Below are positions 6,753 to 16,428 of a stretch of 32,048 nt of DNA, in pieces. This DNA is from Candidatus Omnitrophota bacterium. Its GTDB lineage: Bacteria; Omnitrophota; Gorgyraeia; JABMRN01; RBG-13-46-9. Under the pieces are notes generated by a model. That model saw nothing but the letters and a program-made list of their open reading frames with translations. It was not told the origin of the DNA and ran no database searches. The stretch lies in contig CP070780.1 in the NCBI GenBank assembly GCA_020346285.1, forward strand, positions 476,143 to 508,190. Reading direction: 5' to 3'. The stretch's first letter is position 1; every line of letters starts with the position of its first letter. A program made the position numbers and the translations under genes.

Positions 6753-8537
6753 ATGAATAACTCATTCGATATTATCGTTGTGGGCGGAGGGCATGCCGGT
6801 TGCGAGGCTGCATTGGCGGGCGCGCGGCTTGGCTGTAAGACGCTACTTATTACGCTGAAGATAGATAAAATCGGTTTTATGTCCTGCAATCCCGCGATAG
6901 GCGGTGTCGGCAAAGGGCAGCTTGTCAAAGAGATAGACGCTTTAGGCGGAGAAATGGCAAAAGCCATCGATGCCACGCTTATACAATTCCGCATGTTAAA
7001 TGCGTCTAAAGGTTATGCGGCAAGGTCTTCACGCGCCCAGGCAGACCGCAAAAGATACAATGTATATATGCGGGATACCGTCCTTTCCGAAGATGGATTG
7101 AGCGTTTTAGAGGATGAGGCGATAGGTATTCATGCCGAAAATGGAATTGCCAAAGGCGTAAAGACAAAAAGGCATGGATTGATATCTTCTAAAGCAGTCG
7201 TTTTGACGCCGGGCACATTTACAAATGGCGTAATACACATGGGGCAGGAGCATTTTCAGGGTGGCAGGATGGGGGAGAACGCATCTTTCGAATTATCCAA
7301 AGCGCTCTCGAATCTCGGCTTCAAGATGATGAGGTTAAGCACGTGCACTACGCCGCGCCTGGACGGGAAAACAATAGATTTTTCAAAACTGAACGCCCAG
7401 GAAGGCGATAGAGAGATTATCCCGTTTTCATTCTGGACGGAAAAAATCGAAATATCACAAAAACCGTGTTTCCTGGCGCGCACCAACAGCCGCACCCACG
7501 ATATAATAAAAAAGAACCTGAAGTCCTCGATATTCTATTCGGGAAAAATACATTCGGGAGGCGTCAGGTATTGCCCTTCCATAGAAGATAAGATTGTAAG
7601 ATTCCGGGATAAGAGCTCTCATATACTTTTTATCGAGCCGGAAGGAATTGATACCGACGAGTATTATGCAAACGGAATCTTTACGGCTTTCCCTCGCGAT
7701 GTCCAGGAAGAAATTGTTCACAGCATACAGGGCCTCGAAAAAGCCGAGTTTACCAACCCCGGCTACGGTATAGAATACGACGTTGTTGACACAACCCAGC
7801 TTGAAGCCACGCTCGAAGTAAAGTTTATCAGAAATCTTTTTTTAGCGGGCCAGGTAAACGGGACAACGGGTTATGAAGAAGCCGCGGGCCTCGGGCTCAT
7901 GGCGGGTATTAACGCGGCGAGAAAGGCAAAGAAAAAAGAACCTCTCATACTTGACAGGTCTCAGGCGTACATAGGCGTTTTAATAGACGACCTTGTTAGC
8001 AAAGGCACGAGCGAGCCGTACAGGATGTTTACATCCCGCGTTGAGTATAGATTGATTGTTCGGGAAGACAATGCTACTACGCGCTTGAGCAAGATAGGGC
8101 ATTCTATCGGCCTTCTTTCCGGAGAAAAATTACTGGCACTTGAGAAAAAGAGAAAAAAAATCGAAGATATAAAGAAAAAGCTGGAATCGGCGCCGGCCCT
8201 CGCCAAATTATTGAAAAGGCCGGGTATCAGCTTTGAAGATATAATGCAAATTGCCGGCTGGAAGGACGAAATTTCCTATTATGTGAAAACACAGGTCGAG
8301 GTCGACATAAAATACGAAGGTTATATCAGAAGAGAACTATCCTACGTGGACAAATTTAAAAAAATCGAAAGAATACATATACCGGAAAATTTTGATTATT
8401 CCGGCATATCCGGGCTTTCAAACGAGATAAAGGAGAAATTGTCGAGATTCAGGCCGAAATCCCTGGGACAGGCCTCAAGAATATCCGGCGTAACGCCGGT
8501 TGCAATATCGCTGCTTATGGTGAAGCTTCACCGGTAA
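6753..8537 (+). CDS. mnmG: tRNA uridine-34 5-carboxymethylaminomethyl modification enzyme MnmG (GidA)
   Basis: With MnmE, installs the cmnm5 group on U34 of certain tRNAs using FAD, GTP and methylene-THF. The FAD-binding loop is FDIIVVGGGHAGCEAAL (glycines 11-16), followed by CNPAIGGVGKG, TPGTFTNG, GLFLAGQ-type NLFLAGQVNGTTGYEEAAGLG and YRMFTSRVEYRL. The product from this ATG is 594 residues, slightly shorter than typical. An in-frame TTG at 6699 would add 18 basic residues and overlap tal; I prefer 6753 because MnmG proteins begin just ahead of the FAD loop, although its ribosome site is weak. The methylene-THF need links it loosely to the folate genes downstream. mnmE is not in the window. 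Confidence 0.93.
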   Translation: MNNSFDIIVVGGGHAGCEAALAGARLGCKTLLITLKIDKIGFMSCNPAIGGVGKGQLVKEIDALGGEMAKAIDATLIQFRMLNASKGYAARSSRAQADRKRYNVYMRDTVLSEDGLSVLEDEAIGIHAENGIAKGVKTKRHGLISSKAVVLTPGTFTNGVIHMGQEHFQGGRMGENASFELSKALSNLGFKMMRLSTCTTPRLDGKTIDFSKLNAQEGDREIIPFSFWTEKIEISQKPCFLARTNSRTHDIIKKNLKSSIFYSGKIHSGGVRYCPSIEDKIVRFRDKSSHILFIEPEGIDTDEYYANGIFTAFPRDVQEEIVHSIQGLEKAEFTNPGYGIEYDVVDTTQLEATLEVKFIRNLFLAGQVNGTTGYEEAAGLGLMAGINAARKAKKKEPLILDRSQAYIGVLIDDLVSKGTSEPYRMFTSRVEYRLIVREDNATTRLSKIGHSIGLLSGEKLLALEKKRKKIEDIKKKLESAPALAKLLKRPGISFEDIMQIAGWKDEISYYVKTQVEVDIKYEGYIRRELSYVDKFKKIERIHIPENFDYSGISGLSNEIKEKLSRFRPKSLGQASRISGVTPVAISLLMVKLHR

Positions 8538-8551
8538 AAGGTTATAAAATT

Positions 8552-9130
8552 ATGCAGAAAAAAGTCTGTGTATTCGGTAGTTATAAAGATTTAGGTAAAA
8601 AAGAAAAAGAGAATATCATTAAGCTGGGCAGGCTTCTTGCCGAAAAAGGGTTTGAAGTCGTATCCGGCGGCTTCGGCGGAACAATGGAAGATGTATCAAA
8701 AGGCGCGAAAGAAGCAGGCGGAAAGACGATAGGTGTTACCTATTACAAATGGGGAAACTTCTCTCGGGCAAAGTCGGGTGATGGGCCTTATAAAAAGCCA
8801 AATAAATATATCGATAAAGAGATAAGAACAAAAGATATTTTTGAAAGAATAGACGCGATGATGAAAAATTCCGACGCCTTTGTTGTCCTGCCGGGAGGGA
8901 CGGGCACGCTTCTTGAGCTGGCGGCGTGTCTCGAGCACATCAATAAGGGCCTGATGAAGCCCAAACCCATAATAGCGCTCGGCAACTTCTGGAAAGAAGC
9001 CCTTGAAAAACTCGCCAACGAGCCTGTCTTAAGCCAGGAAGCGCGCTCCGCGCGGAATGCCCTTTCCTGCCGCGATTTGGTTACGTTTGTCGGTACGGTC
9101 GAAGAAGCAGTAGCGAAGATTTTCCCGTAA
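8552..9130 (+). CDS. LOG-family protein (Rossmann-fold, lysine-decarboxylase-like)
   Basis: 192 residues of the LOG/TIGR00725-type Rossmann family. MQKKVCVFGSY opens the first strand, SGGFGGTMEDVSKGA (38-52) forms the phosphate loop, and PGGTGTLLE (114-122) is the family signature PGGxGTxxE with its catalytic Glu. Characterised LOG proteins hydrolyse nucleoside 5'-monophosphates to base and ribose-5-phosphate, releasing cytokinin-like bases in plants and some microbes. The bacterial substrate here is unknown. It lies 14 bp after mnmG and is the last gene before a terminator-like hairpin. Confidence 0.83.
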   Translation: MQKKVCVFGSYKDLGKKEKENIIKLGRLLAEKGFEVVSGGFGGTMEDVSKGAKEAGGKTIGVTYYKWGNFSRAKSGDGPYKKPNKYIDKEIRTKDIFERIDAMMKNSDAFVVLPGGTGTLLELAACLEHINKGLMKPKPIIALGNFWKEALEKLANEPVLSQEARSARNALSCRDLVTFVGTVEEAVAKIFP

Positions 9131-9135
9131 AAAAC

Positions 9136-9165
9136 GGGACCCCGCAATGCGGGGAACCCTTCTTT
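9136..9165 (+). terminator. Rho-independent-type terminator after the LOG gene
   Basis: GGG, CCCCGC, loop AAT, GCGGGG, CCC spans 9136-9159: a six-pair GC stem with an outer three-pair stem closed by small bulges. It begins five bases after the LOG-family stop and is followed by TTCTTTC. The U-tract is imperfect, but position and stem strength fit termination. It separates the mnmG group from the purH-led cluster. Confidence 0.6.
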
Positions 9166-9181
9166 CGCTGCTTATTTCCGC

Positions 9182-9210
9182 TTGTAATTTAGCCCCACTT
9201 ATGCTAAAAT
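9182..9210 (+). promoter_or_regulatory. Candidate promoter P1 upstream of purH
   Basis: TTGTAA (9182-9187), 17 bases, then TAAAAT (9205-9210) preceded by TGC, an extended -10. The sequence TGCTAAAATTTTC here also occurs at 184-196 near the left end of the window. If used, it would be the main entry into the one-carbon cluster. Confidence 0.45.
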
Positions 9211-9227
9211 TTTCTCCTGCCGTTAAT

Positions 9228-9236
9228 TGGTATAAT
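9228..9236 (+). promoter_or_regulatory. Candidate promoter P2 upstream of purH (extended -10)
   Basis: TGGTATAAT is a perfect extended -10 (TGnTATAAT) 41 bases before the purH ATG. The 17-bp-spaced -35 position is AATTTT, which is poor, but extended -10 promoters tolerate this. It may act with or instead of P1. Confidence 0.5.
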
Positions 9237-9276
9237 TATATCCATAATACTTATATATGCCAAAGGGGAGACAGAA

Positions 9277-10875
9277 ATGATAAAGATTAAAAGGGCGTTA
9301 ATCAGCGTATCGGATAAGACCGGCATCGAGGATTTAGCGAAAACACTTGGCAAATTCGGCGTGGAAATCCTATCTACGGGCGGAACAGCCGAGAAAATAA
9401 AAAATTTAGGCATACGTGTTAAAGATGTCTCCCGGTATACCGGCTTTCCCGAGATGATGGATGGCCGGGTGAAAACGCTCCATCCGAAAATACACGGGGG
9501 CCTGCTTGCCTTAAGAGAAAATAAAGAACATATGCAAATTGCCAAAAAACACGGCATAGGCATGATAGATATGGTCGTCGTAAATCTTTACCCGTTTGAG
9601 AAGACGGTCGCAAAAACCGGCGTAACGCTTGAAGAGGCAATAGAAAACATAGATATAGGCGGGCCTTCCATGCTAAGGAGCGCGGCAAAAAATTATAAAT
9701 CAGTAGCCGTGGTTACAAATCCCGCAAAATACCCCGCTATCATAAAAGAACTTAAAGAGAATAGCGGCTCGCTTTCCGAAGCAACCCTTAAAGAACTGTC
9801 TGTTGAGGTTTTCAGGCGCACGTCGGAATACGATAGCGCGATATATAGCTTTTTGTCGGGAAGCCGGCAGCTGAAGGAGGCGTTGAGTGAAATCGGCGGC
9901 AAACCGGGTGCCCGCAACCGGATGCCGGATAGTTTAAACCTGAATTTCAAAAAAGTACAAGACCTGCGATACGGCGAAAATCCACACCAGCAGGCAGTGT
10001 TTTATAAGGACCCGTCTTCCGCGGAATCCGGTATATGTAACGCCAGGCAGTTGCAGGGAAAAGAATTGTCGTTTAATAACATTTTAGATTTAAACGCAGC
10101 GCTTGAAATAGTTAAAGATTTTGACAGGCCTGCCGCAAGCGTCATAAAACATACAAATCCCTGCGGCGCGGCGGTAGCGGATACCTTATCCCGGGCTTAC
10201 GTAGATGCCCTGGAGTGCGATAGATTAAGCGCTTTCGGAAGCATAGTAGGTTTTAATGGCCCGGTAGATAAAGGCCTTGCCGAAGTCGTGATGAAAGAAG
10301 CGGATTTTGTAGAATGTATCATAGCACCTTCTTTTGATAACGACGCGAAAGAAATTTTTTCAAGGAAAAAGAACTTGCGGCTCCTGGAAGTGCCCGGCTT
10401 TAAAAGGACAGGCGAAAAGGAGCTGGATTATAAAAAAATAATAGGCGGGCTTTTAGTGCAGGATATGGATTTAAAGCTTGCGCAAAGAAGCGAACTTAAA
10501 ATACCGACAAGGAGAAAACCTTCGAAGAACGAAGTGGATTATCTTTTATTCGGGTGGAAGATAGTAAAACACGTAAAAAGTAATGCCATAGTATTGTGTA
10601 ACGGAACAAAGACCGTCGGCATAGGCGCCGGACAGATGTCAAGGGTTGATTCGGTGATTATCGCCTGCCGGAAAGCGGGAAGAAAATCCAGGGGCTCTGT
10701 TATGGCAAGCGACGCATTTTTCCCCAAACCGGACGCGATAGCCCAGGCCCATCGGGCGGGAATAAAATCCATAATCCAGCCGGGCGGCTCAAGAGCCGAC
10801 GAGGATATAATCAACGCCTGCAACAAATACGGCATTGCCATGGTATTTACCGGAACGAGGCACTTTAAACACTAA
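9277..10875 (+). CDS. purH: Bifunctional AICAR transformylase / IMP cyclohydrolase
   Basis: Catalyses the last two steps of IMP synthesis: formylation of AICAR by 10-formyl-THF, then ring closure. At 532 residues it has both domains. The N-terminal MGS-like cyclohydrolase has VSDKTG (11-16), STGGTA (33-38), [13 protein letters not shown] and [14 protein letters not shown]. The C-terminal transformylase has [17 protein letters not shown] near 291, [21 protein letters not shown] and [15 protein letters not shown] lies before the ATG. It consumes the 10-formyl-THF made by Fhs downstream, which fits its place at the head of the one-carbon cluster. Confidence 0.95.
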   Translation: MIKIKRALISVSDKTGIEDLAKTLGKFGVEILSTGGTAEKIKNLGIRVKDVSRYTGFPEMMDGRVKTLHPKIHGGLLALRENKEHMQIAKKHGIGMIDMVVVNLYPFEKTVAKTGVTLEEAIENIDIGGPSMLRSAAKNYKSVAVVTNPAKYPAIIKELKENSGSLSEATLKELSVEVFRRTSEYDSAIYSFLSGSRQLKEALSEIGGKPGARNRMPDSLNLNFKKVQDLRYGENPHQQAVFYKDPSSAESGICNARQLQGKELSFNNILDLNAALEIVKDFDRPAASVIKHTNPCGAAVADTLSRAYVDALECDRLSAFGSIVGFNGPVDKGLAEVVMKEADFVECIIAPSFDNDAKEIFSRKKNLRLLEVPGFKRTGEKELDYKKIIGGLLVQDMDLKLAQRSELKIPTRRKPSKNEVDYLLFGWKIVKHVKSNAIVLCNGTKTVGIGAGQMSRVDSVIIACRKAGRKSRGSVMASDAFFPKPDAIAQAHRAGIKSIIQPGGSRADEDIINACNKYGIAMVFTGTRHFKH

Positions 10876-10882
10876 ACGACGA

Positions 10883-12460
10883 ATGGATAAAAGAGAAATA
10901 GTAAAAGCTATCGGGGCGATACTTAAAGCAGTCGGCGATAATCCGAAAAGAAAAGATCTTTTGGGCACCCCCGAGCGAGTCGCTGACATGTACGAAGAAA
11001 TACTTAGCGGCATGAAACAAAACCCCGCTAAGGAACTTGAAGTCCTCTTATCGGAGGGGCATGACGAAGTCGTTCTTTTAAAAGATATCCCGTTATACAG
11101 TGTTTGCGTAGGGCGTAGAATGTGTGTGTATACAGAAAAAGGCGTAAAGTTTGCTGAGGATATAAAAGAAAAAGATAAGCTGCTGACTTTTGAAGGGGGA
11201 CAAAAAGATATAGTGCATACAACAGTTGAGAAAGTGTTTAAACGAAAAGTTAAAGAAATATATGAGTTAGAAATAGGCAAAGAAATAAAGATTAAAATCA
11301 CGGGAGAACACCCCTTATATGTTAGAAGAAAAGGATGGATAGAGGCAAGGGACTTAGTGGTCGGCGATGAAGTGTTAATATTGAAGGATAGAAAAGCCAT
11401 AAAAAGTAGAAAAAAAACAATTACTCTGAAAAAAAATTCTAATTTAGGTTATTTTTTGGGAACATTAGCCAGTGATGGTTCAATATGGAGAAATCAAGTC
11501 CGATTAGAAGTCAATGATAGAAAATTTGCAGAAAATTTCGCTTTTTCAATAAAAGATTCTTTCGGTTTAAATGCCAAGGTTGAGAAAATATATAAACCGA
11601 GTGGATTTTTGAAAAAGACAATCAAACAACATCGTGTCAGAGTAGTTTCTGGTGAATTGGTCAGCGTTGTTAAAGATATTTTTGAGGGTGATAAAAAGAC
11701 AAAAACTTTCACTATGCCAAAGATTGTACTTGAAGAAGAAAATATTTTAAGGGGTTTTTTACATGCCTATTTAACGGGCGATGGCCATATATATAAAGAT
11801 AAGAATGGTAAATTCAAATACGCAAGAATTATTAGTAGTAACAAGATATTTTTGGAAGATTTAGCCAGGATATTACAGACTAAAATCAGCAAAGAAAGAC
11901 GCGGTATCTGGACGATTAATGTGCCTACGCAATGGATTTATAATCTTAAGCGAAAAGGATGTTATAAACCGTTTGTCCCATCAAAAAAGGAATTTCAAAT
12001 AACGCGATATACTTACAAAACAATTAATAATATCCAAAGAAAAACAGCAAATAAAAGATATATAGTATATAACTTTGTTTGTAGCCCTTATAAAACTTTT
12101 ATAATAAATGGGGTATGGGTTCATAATTGTGAACATCACCTCTTGCCCTTTGTCGGTAAGGCCCACGTAGCATATATTCCACAAGGGAATCGGGTAACCG
12201 GTTTGAGTAAACTTGCAAGAGTCGTAGATATATTAGCCAAGCGGCTCCAGGTGCAGGAACGGCTTACCACTCAAATAGCCGATGTAATTATGAAAAAACT
12301 AAGACCCAAAGGCGTAATGGTAGTCATCGAGGCAGAACATCTCTGTTTATCAATGCGCGGGGTTAAAAAGCCCGGCGTCACAACAGTAACAAGCGCGGTA
12401 AGAGGCGTATTCAGGACTAATCCGAAAACAAGAGCCGAAACATTAGCGTTAATAAAGTGA
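10883..12460 (+). CDS. folE: GTP cyclohydrolase I precursor, interrupted by an intein
   Basis: FolE opens GTP to dihydroneopterin triphosphate, the first step of folate synthesis. The 525-residue precursor has an N-extein of 74 residues ending DIPLYSV, a 341-residue intein, and a C-extein of 110 residues starting [18 protein letters not shown]. Joining the exteins gives a normal 184-residue FolE. The Zn ligands are present: Cys and His of CEHH and the later Cys in [12 protein letters not shown]. The first of these Cys residues is also the +1 splicing nucleophile, so the active site is not formed until splicing. The ATG at 10883 is eight bases after the purH stop; an upstream in-frame ATG lies inside purH and is unlikely. 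It supplies the THF used by the following genes. Confidence 0.93.
   Translation: MDKREIVKAIGAILKAVGDNPKRKDLLGTPERVADMYEEILSGMKQNPAKELEVLLSEGHDEVVLLKDIPLYSVCVGRRMCVYTEKGVKFAEDIKEKDKLLTFEGGQKDIVHTTVEKVFKRKVKEIYELEIGKEIKIKITGEHPLYVRRKGWIEARDLVVGDEVLILKDRKAIKSRKKTITLKKNSNLGYFLGTLASDGSIWRNQVRLEVNDRKFAENFAFSIKDSFGLNAKVEKIYKPSGFLKKTIKQHRVRVVSGELVSVVKDIFEGDKKTKTFTMPKIVLEEENILRGFLHAYLTGDGHIYKDKNGKFKYARIISSNKIFLEDLARILQTKISKERRGIWTINVPTQWIYNLKRKGCYKPFVPSKKEFQITRYTYKTINNIQRKTANKRYIVYNFVCSPYKTFIINGVWVHNCEHHLLPFVGKAHVAYIPQGNRVTGLSKLARVVDILAKRLQVQERLTTQIADVIMKKLRPKGVMVVIEAEHLCLSMRGVKKPGVTTVTSAVRGVFRTNPKTRAETLALIK
11105..12127 (+). mobile_element. Intein with LAGLIDADG homing endonuclease in FolE (341 aa)
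   Basis: Begins with Cys ([13 protein letters not shown]) and ends [10 protein letters not shown] before a +1 Cys, the class 1 splice-junction set Cys1, His-Asn, Cys+1. Block B is [11 protein letters not shown] with the TxxH motif, followed by the [13 protein letters not shown] strand. Two LAGLIDADG motifs are visible, [10 protein letters not shown] (near 11451-11480) and [11 protein letters not shown] (near 11759-11791), both with the catalytic Asp, so the endonuclease may be active. The base composition is visibly more A/T-rich than the flanking exteins, which fits horizontal arrival. It interrupts the codons just before the Zn-ligand Cys of FolE. Confidence 0.93.
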
Positions 12461-12466
12461 AAAACA

Positions 12467-13165
12467 ATGAAAATTATCACACAGATAGGTTCGTTACCAT
12501 TAGAAGACGTAGATGAGGCCGTTCGTTACAGCCTGAAACACGACATTCCCTTTTTGCCCGAGCTTCCGAAAAGAGGGGATGCCATGCTGAACTATATTAA
12601 AGAGCCCGGGAATTTAAGTTGCCTGGAAAAATTTAAAAAACATAAATTCAAGACGGTAAAGATTCAATGCGTGGGGCCGGCGACCCTCCTCCTTAGCGGT
12701 TACAACCGGGATGAAGCCCTGAAACGAAGTTACGAGCACATATCCGCTATCATGGATGATTTGCAGGCCGAAGAAATTATACTTTTTTTGGATGAACCGG
12801 CATTAGGACAGTCAGGCGTCAATTATCAAGAATTGTGGGATGCGTTGTTTTCCAGCTTTAAGGTCATTCGCGGCGTGCATGTCTGCGGGGATATGGATTG
12901 GGATATAATGTTCGCCTCCGGTATCGAAATCATAAGCTTTGATGCCTCTAAATACGATATTACCAAATATCCTAAATACCGCGGCGGAAAAAGAATTTCC
13001 TGGGGCGTGGAAAAAAAAGAGGACGTCAAGGATTTTAAAGAGGGCGATTTATTGACACTGCCCTGCGGAATGGGTTCGCCCATGTATAAGGCCGGGGATT
13101 GCGAAAAAAACCTGCGGAAATTGCAAAATATCGCGAAAGAAGTTTTAAAAGGGATTGAGAAATGA
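12467..13165 (+). CDS. Short MetE-like (core-type) methionine synthase
   Basis: A 232-residue member of the MetE/UROD-like barrel superfamily. It covers only a catalytic core and lacks the N-terminal half of the roughly 750-residue MetE. Visible Zn-site residues are His138 and Cys140 in GVHVCGD and Cys200 in LPCGMGS. The fourth ligand position (Glu in E. coli MetE) aligns with Asp159 in [14 protein letters not shown] matches the MetE core. Core-MetE proteins of this kind, studied in Dehalococcoides, are reported to take methyl from methylated corrinoid protein rather than from methyl-THF triglutamate. Its place between folE and fhs, in a cluster encoding the corrinoid protein AcsCD, fits that role by inference. 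Its end overlaps the fhs start by four bases. Confidence 0.78.
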   Translation: MKIITQIGSLPLEDVDEAVRYSLKHDIPFLPELPKRGDAMLNYIKEPGNLSCLEKFKKHKFKTVKIQCVGPATLLLSGYNRDEALKRSYEHISAIMDDLQAEEIILFLDEPALGQSGVNYQELWDALFSSFKVIRGVHVCGDMDWDIMFASGIEIISFDASKYDITKYPKYRGGKRISWGVEKKEDVKDFKEGDLLTLPCGMGSPMYKAGDCEKNLRKLQNIAKEVLKGIEK

Positions 13166-14916
13166 AAAACATTTCTTTGCTTGAATGGGCCCGGCATTAT
13201 TTGAAACATGGCGAGAGGCGCCTGACTACAGATTTGGAAATTGCCAGGCGCGCGCGATTAAAGCCCATTAAAGACATCGCAAAGAACATAGGCCTTAAAG
13301 AAAAAGAGCTCGAGCTTTACGGAAATTACAAGGCGAAAATATCGTTATCTGCTTTGGAACGCCTTAAGGAAAGAAAAGACGGAAAATATATTGATGTTAC
13401 GGCTATAACGCCTACGCCATTGGGCGAAGGAAAGACCGTTACGACCATAGGCCTTGCCATGTCCTTGAACAGAATCGGCAAGCGGACAAGCGTTTGTATC
13501 CGCCAGCCGTCGCTTGGCCCGGTTTTCGGGATAAAGGGAGGCGCGGCCGGAGGGGGTTACTCGCAGGTAGTTCCGATGGAAGATTTTAACCTGCACCTTA
13601 CAGGCGATGTCCACGCGGTAGGCCTGGCGCATAATCTCTGCGCGGCATTTTTGGACAATTCCATACTGAAGGGAAACCCGCTTGATATTGTTCCCTCCTC
13701 GATAAAGTGGCGCCGCGTAGTCGATGTATCGGACAGGTTTTTGCGCAATATAACTATAGGCCGTGGCGGGCCGCAGGACGGGTTTGAACGGCAGAGCGGT
13801 TTTGACATAACGGTGGCCAGCGAAGTAATGGCTATACTCGCCCTGACATCGGGGCTTAAGGATTTACGCAAGCGCATGGGCCGTATTCTGTTGGCGGTCA
13901 CTAAAGACGGAAAACCCGTTACCGCCGAGGATATCAAGGTAGCGGGCGCGATGGCGGTTCTTTTAAAGGACGCGATTAAGCCAAACCTGCTTCAGACGCT
14001 TGAAAATACGCCCTGTTTTGTTCATGCGGGCCCGTTTGCCAATATAGCTCACGGTAACAGCTCTATCCTTGCCGACAGAATTGCCTTGAAACTTTCGCAG
14101 TATGTTGTTACCGAGTCGGGCTTCGGCGCTGACTGCGGGGCGGAAAAATTCTTTGATATAAAATGCAGGACAAGCGGGCTACGGCCCGACTGCGTGGTTA
14201 TGGTCGCGACGGTTCGGGGCCTTAAAATGCATTCAGGTAGATTCACCGTTGTAGCGGGAAGGCCGCTTGACTCAAGGCTCCTGCAGGAAGACCTGGAAGC
14301 CCTGGAAAAAGGGTGTTCCAATTTAGAGAAACAGATAGAAAATCTAAAATTGTTCGGCATACCGGTGGTCGTGGCGGTGAACAAGTTCACTACCGATACT
14401 AAAAAGGAAATAGAGCTTGTTCGCAAGAAGGCCAGGCAAGCCGGCGCGGAAGACGCGGTCGTAAGCGATGTTTGGGCAAGGGGCTCGAAAGGCGGAGCAA
14501 AATTTGCCACGGCGGTCGTCCGTGCCGCGCGGAAAAAATCGAATTTTAAATTTCTCTACCCGTTAAGCTGGCCCATCAAGAAAAAAATCGAGACGATTGC
14601 CGAAAAGGTTTACGGGGCCGGAAAAGTTCGTTATGAAAATGCCGCGGAGAAATCCATAGCGCTATATACGAAGTTTGGTTACGATAAACTGCCGATATGC
14701 ATGGCCAAGACGCATCTCTCGCTTTCGCATGACCCGAATCTTAAGGGACGCCCGCAGGGGTTTACGCTCCCTATAAGCGATGTTCGCGCTTCTGTCGGGG
14801 CTGGATTTTTGTACCCCTTGTGCGGCACGATGCGCACCATGCCGGGGCTTCCTACGCGCCCGGCAGGCGAAAAAGTGGATTTCGATAAGAACGACAATAT
14901 AGTGGGATTGTTTTGA
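13162..14916 (+). CDS. fhs: Formate-tetrahydrofolate ligase
   Basis: ATP-dependent activation of formate to 10-formyl-THF, the entry of the methyl branch of the Wood-Ljungdahl pathway. At 584 residues it is slightly longer than the Moorella enzyme. [16 protein letters not shown] (about 82-97) is the family P-loop, followed by [31 protein letters not shown] and the NKFTTDT strand. ATGA overlap with the MetE-like gene indicates translational coupling. Formate dehydrogenase genes are not in the window, so formate must come from elsewhere in the genome or from outside. Confidence 0.96.
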   Translation: MKNISLLEWARHYLKHGERRLTTDLEIARRARLKPIKDIAKNIGLKEKELELYGNYKAKISLSALERLKERKDGKYIDVTAITPTPLGEGKTVTTIGLAMSLNRIGKRTSVCIRQPSLGPVFGIKGGAAGGGYSQVVPMEDFNLHLTGDVHAVGLAHNLCAAFLDNSILKGNPLDIVPSSIKWRRVVDVSDRFLRNITIGRGGPQDGFERQSGFDITVASEVMAILALTSGLKDLRKRMGRILLAVTKDGKPVTAEDIKVAGAMAVLLKDAIKPNLLQTLENTPCFVHAGPFANIAHGNSSILADRIALKLSQYVVTESGFGADCGAEKFFDIKCRTSGLRPDCVVMVATVRGLKMHSGRFTVVAGRPLDSRLLQEDLEALEKGCSNLEKQIENLKLFGIPVVVAVNKFTTDTKKEIELVRKKARQAGAEDAVVSDVWARGSKGGAKFATAVVRAARKKSNFKFLYPLSWPIKKKIETIAEKVYGAGKVRYENAAEKSIALYTKFGYDKLPICMAKTHLSLSHDPNLKGRPQGFTLPISDVRASVGAGFLYPLCGTMRTMPGLPTRPAGEKVDFDKNDNIVGLF

Positions 14917-14917
14917 A

Positions 14918-15538
14918 ATGTATAAGGATGTATTGAAGAAATATTTAGATGACCTTGCAAGTAAAAAACCCGCCCCGGGCGGGGGAAGCGCAAGCGCGTT
15001 AGTAGGCGCGGCAGGCGCGGCCCTGCTCGCCAAGGTAGCGAATTTTACGGTGGGAAAGGAAAAGTATAAAGGCGTTGAAAAAGAAATGGCCGGTATTTTA
15101 GAGCGCTCGGAAGCCCTCCGCGAGAATTTCAACAGGTTATGCTCCGAAGACGCGATGGCGTATAAGAAATTGTCCGGCGCTTTCAAATTATCCAAAGAGG
15201 ATAAAAATCGCAAAAAGAAAATCCAGGAAGCGCTAAAAGAAGCCACGGGCGTGCCTTTTGAGATTTGTAAAGCCGTCCATGAAAGTATTAAAATGGCCCT
15301 CCCGGTGGCCGAGAAGGGAAATGTAAATCTCATAACCGACGCAGGTATTGCAAGCCTCATGCTAAAATGCGCTTTTCAATCGGGGCTTTTAAATATAGAA
15401 ATAAATCTTAAAAGCATTACGGATAACGAATTTATCATGAATTTGAGAAAGGTTCTCGAGCCGATGGAGAAGGAAGTAGATGCCATAAACGAGGAAGTTA
15501 CGGAAGCGGTCGAAACTCACCTGAAAGGGGAGGGTTAG
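14918..15538 (+). CDS. fchA: Methenyl-THF cyclohydrolase (FchA, cyclodeaminase family)
   Basis: A 206-residue all-helical protein of the formiminotransferase-cyclodeaminase family, with PAPGGGSASALVGAAGAAL at 18-36, the folate-binding signature. It has only the cyclodeaminase domain, as in clostridial FchA, where it acts as methenyl-THF cyclohydrolase between Fhs and the dehydrogenase. It starts two bases after fhs. A formimino-THF cyclodeaminase role in histidine or purine breakdown is the alternative, but the position between fhs and metF/folD strongly favours the cyclohydrolase reaction. The altered FolD two genes downstream makes this function more needed. Confidence 0.85.
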   Translation: MYKDVLKKYLDDLASKKPAPGGGSASALVGAAGAALLAKVANFTVGKEKYKGVEKEMAGILERSEALRENFNRLCSEDAMAYKKLSGAFKLSKEDKNRKKKIQEALKEATGVPFEICKAVHESIKMALPVAEKGNVNLITDAGIASLMLKCAFQSGLLNIEINLKSITDNEFIMNLRKVLEPMEKEVDAINEEVTEAVETHLKGEG

Positions 15539-15543
15539 GTAGA

Positions 15544-16419
15544 ATGATAAGAAAAATAGGCGATATCCTGAAGGAAAAAGAACGGACTTATTCTTTTGAA
15601 TTTTTTCCGCCAAAAACAGAAAAGGGAAGAAAAAAGCTTATCGAGGAGACCGCGAAAACCTACGCTGAACTCGGGCCCGACTGGTTTGCGGTGACTTACG
15701 GCGCCGGCGGTTCCACCAGACAAGCCACGATGGAAATTGTCGATGAATTGCAAAAACGCTACGACGTGCCGGTGATGCACCATTTCACGTGCGTCGGGCA
15801 TAGCAAAGATGAGCTGAAAACCATAGTCGGAGAAATGAAAAAAAGAAACATCCGTAATATCCTTGCGCTTCGCGGCGACGCGCCCGAAGGCGAAAAGGAA
15901 TGGCGCCCCGCCCCCGACGGGCTGGAGTATTGCTACCAGCTTATCGAGCTTATCCGCCGGGAGGGCGATTTCTTCAGCATAGGCGTTGCCGGTTTTCCCG
16001 AAGGGCATGTTGACTGCCCCGACAAGGAAACCGATTCGAAGTATCTTAAGATTAAGATAGACGCGGGCGGCGAATTCGTCATAACGCAGCTTTTTTTCGA
16101 CAACAAGGACTATTTCGAATATTTAGAGAGAGCAAAAAAAATCGGGATAAATGTGCGCATCCTGCCCGGTATTTTGCCGATAACAAGTTACCAGAAACTG
16201 CTTAAATTCTGTGCGACTTGCGGGGCCACTATCCCGAAGCGCGTTCACGATATATTTAAACCCCTCGATGGCAATGATGAAGCCACTTATAAAACAGGCG
16301 TCGATTTCGCGGTCGAGCAATGCAACGATTTACTTAAAGGCGGCTCGCCCGGGCTTCATTTCTATTCGTTAAATAAGGTTGAGCCCACGCGGGAAATATT
16401 GAGCAGGATAAACCGTTAG
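15544..16419 (+). CDS. metF: 5,10-methylenetetrahydrofolate reductase
   Basis: Reduces methylene-THF to methyl-THF with FAD. The 291-residue TIM barrel has SFEFFPPKT (17-25) with the catalytic Glu19, WFAVTYGAGGSTR, ILALRGDAPEG and FVITQLFFD. Length and motifs match the classic MetF. There is no metV partner gene beside it, although in many acetogens MetF works with MetV and sometimes further electron-transfer subunits. The electron donor is therefore uncertain. It lies between fchA and folD with gaps of 5 and 9 bp. Confidence 0.94.
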   Translation: MIRKIGDILKEKERTYSFEFFPPKTEKGRKKLIEETAKTYAELGPDWFAVTYGAGGSTRQATMEIVDELQKRYDVPVMHHFTCVGHSKDELKTIVGEMKKRNIRNILALRGDAPEGEKEWRPAPDGLEYCYQLIELIRREGDFFSIGVAGFPEGHVDCPDKETDSKYLKIKIDAGGEFVITQLFFDNKDYFEYLERAKKIGINVRILPGILPITSYQKLLKFCATCGATIPKRVHDIFKPLDGNDEATYKTGVDFAVEQCNDLLKGGSPGLHFYSLNKVEPTREILSRINR

Positions 16420-16428
16420 GAGAAAATT

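Noticed and set aside
10835-10882. Upstream in-frame ATG for folE
   Set aside because: It lies inside purH, and the resulting 16 residues are the purH end read in another frame.
14662-15360. 232-residue minus-strand open frame
   Set aside because: It is antisense to the fhs end and fchA, both clear genes, and has no recognisable domain. The same applies to the minus-strand frames at 10789-11400 and 26257-26889.
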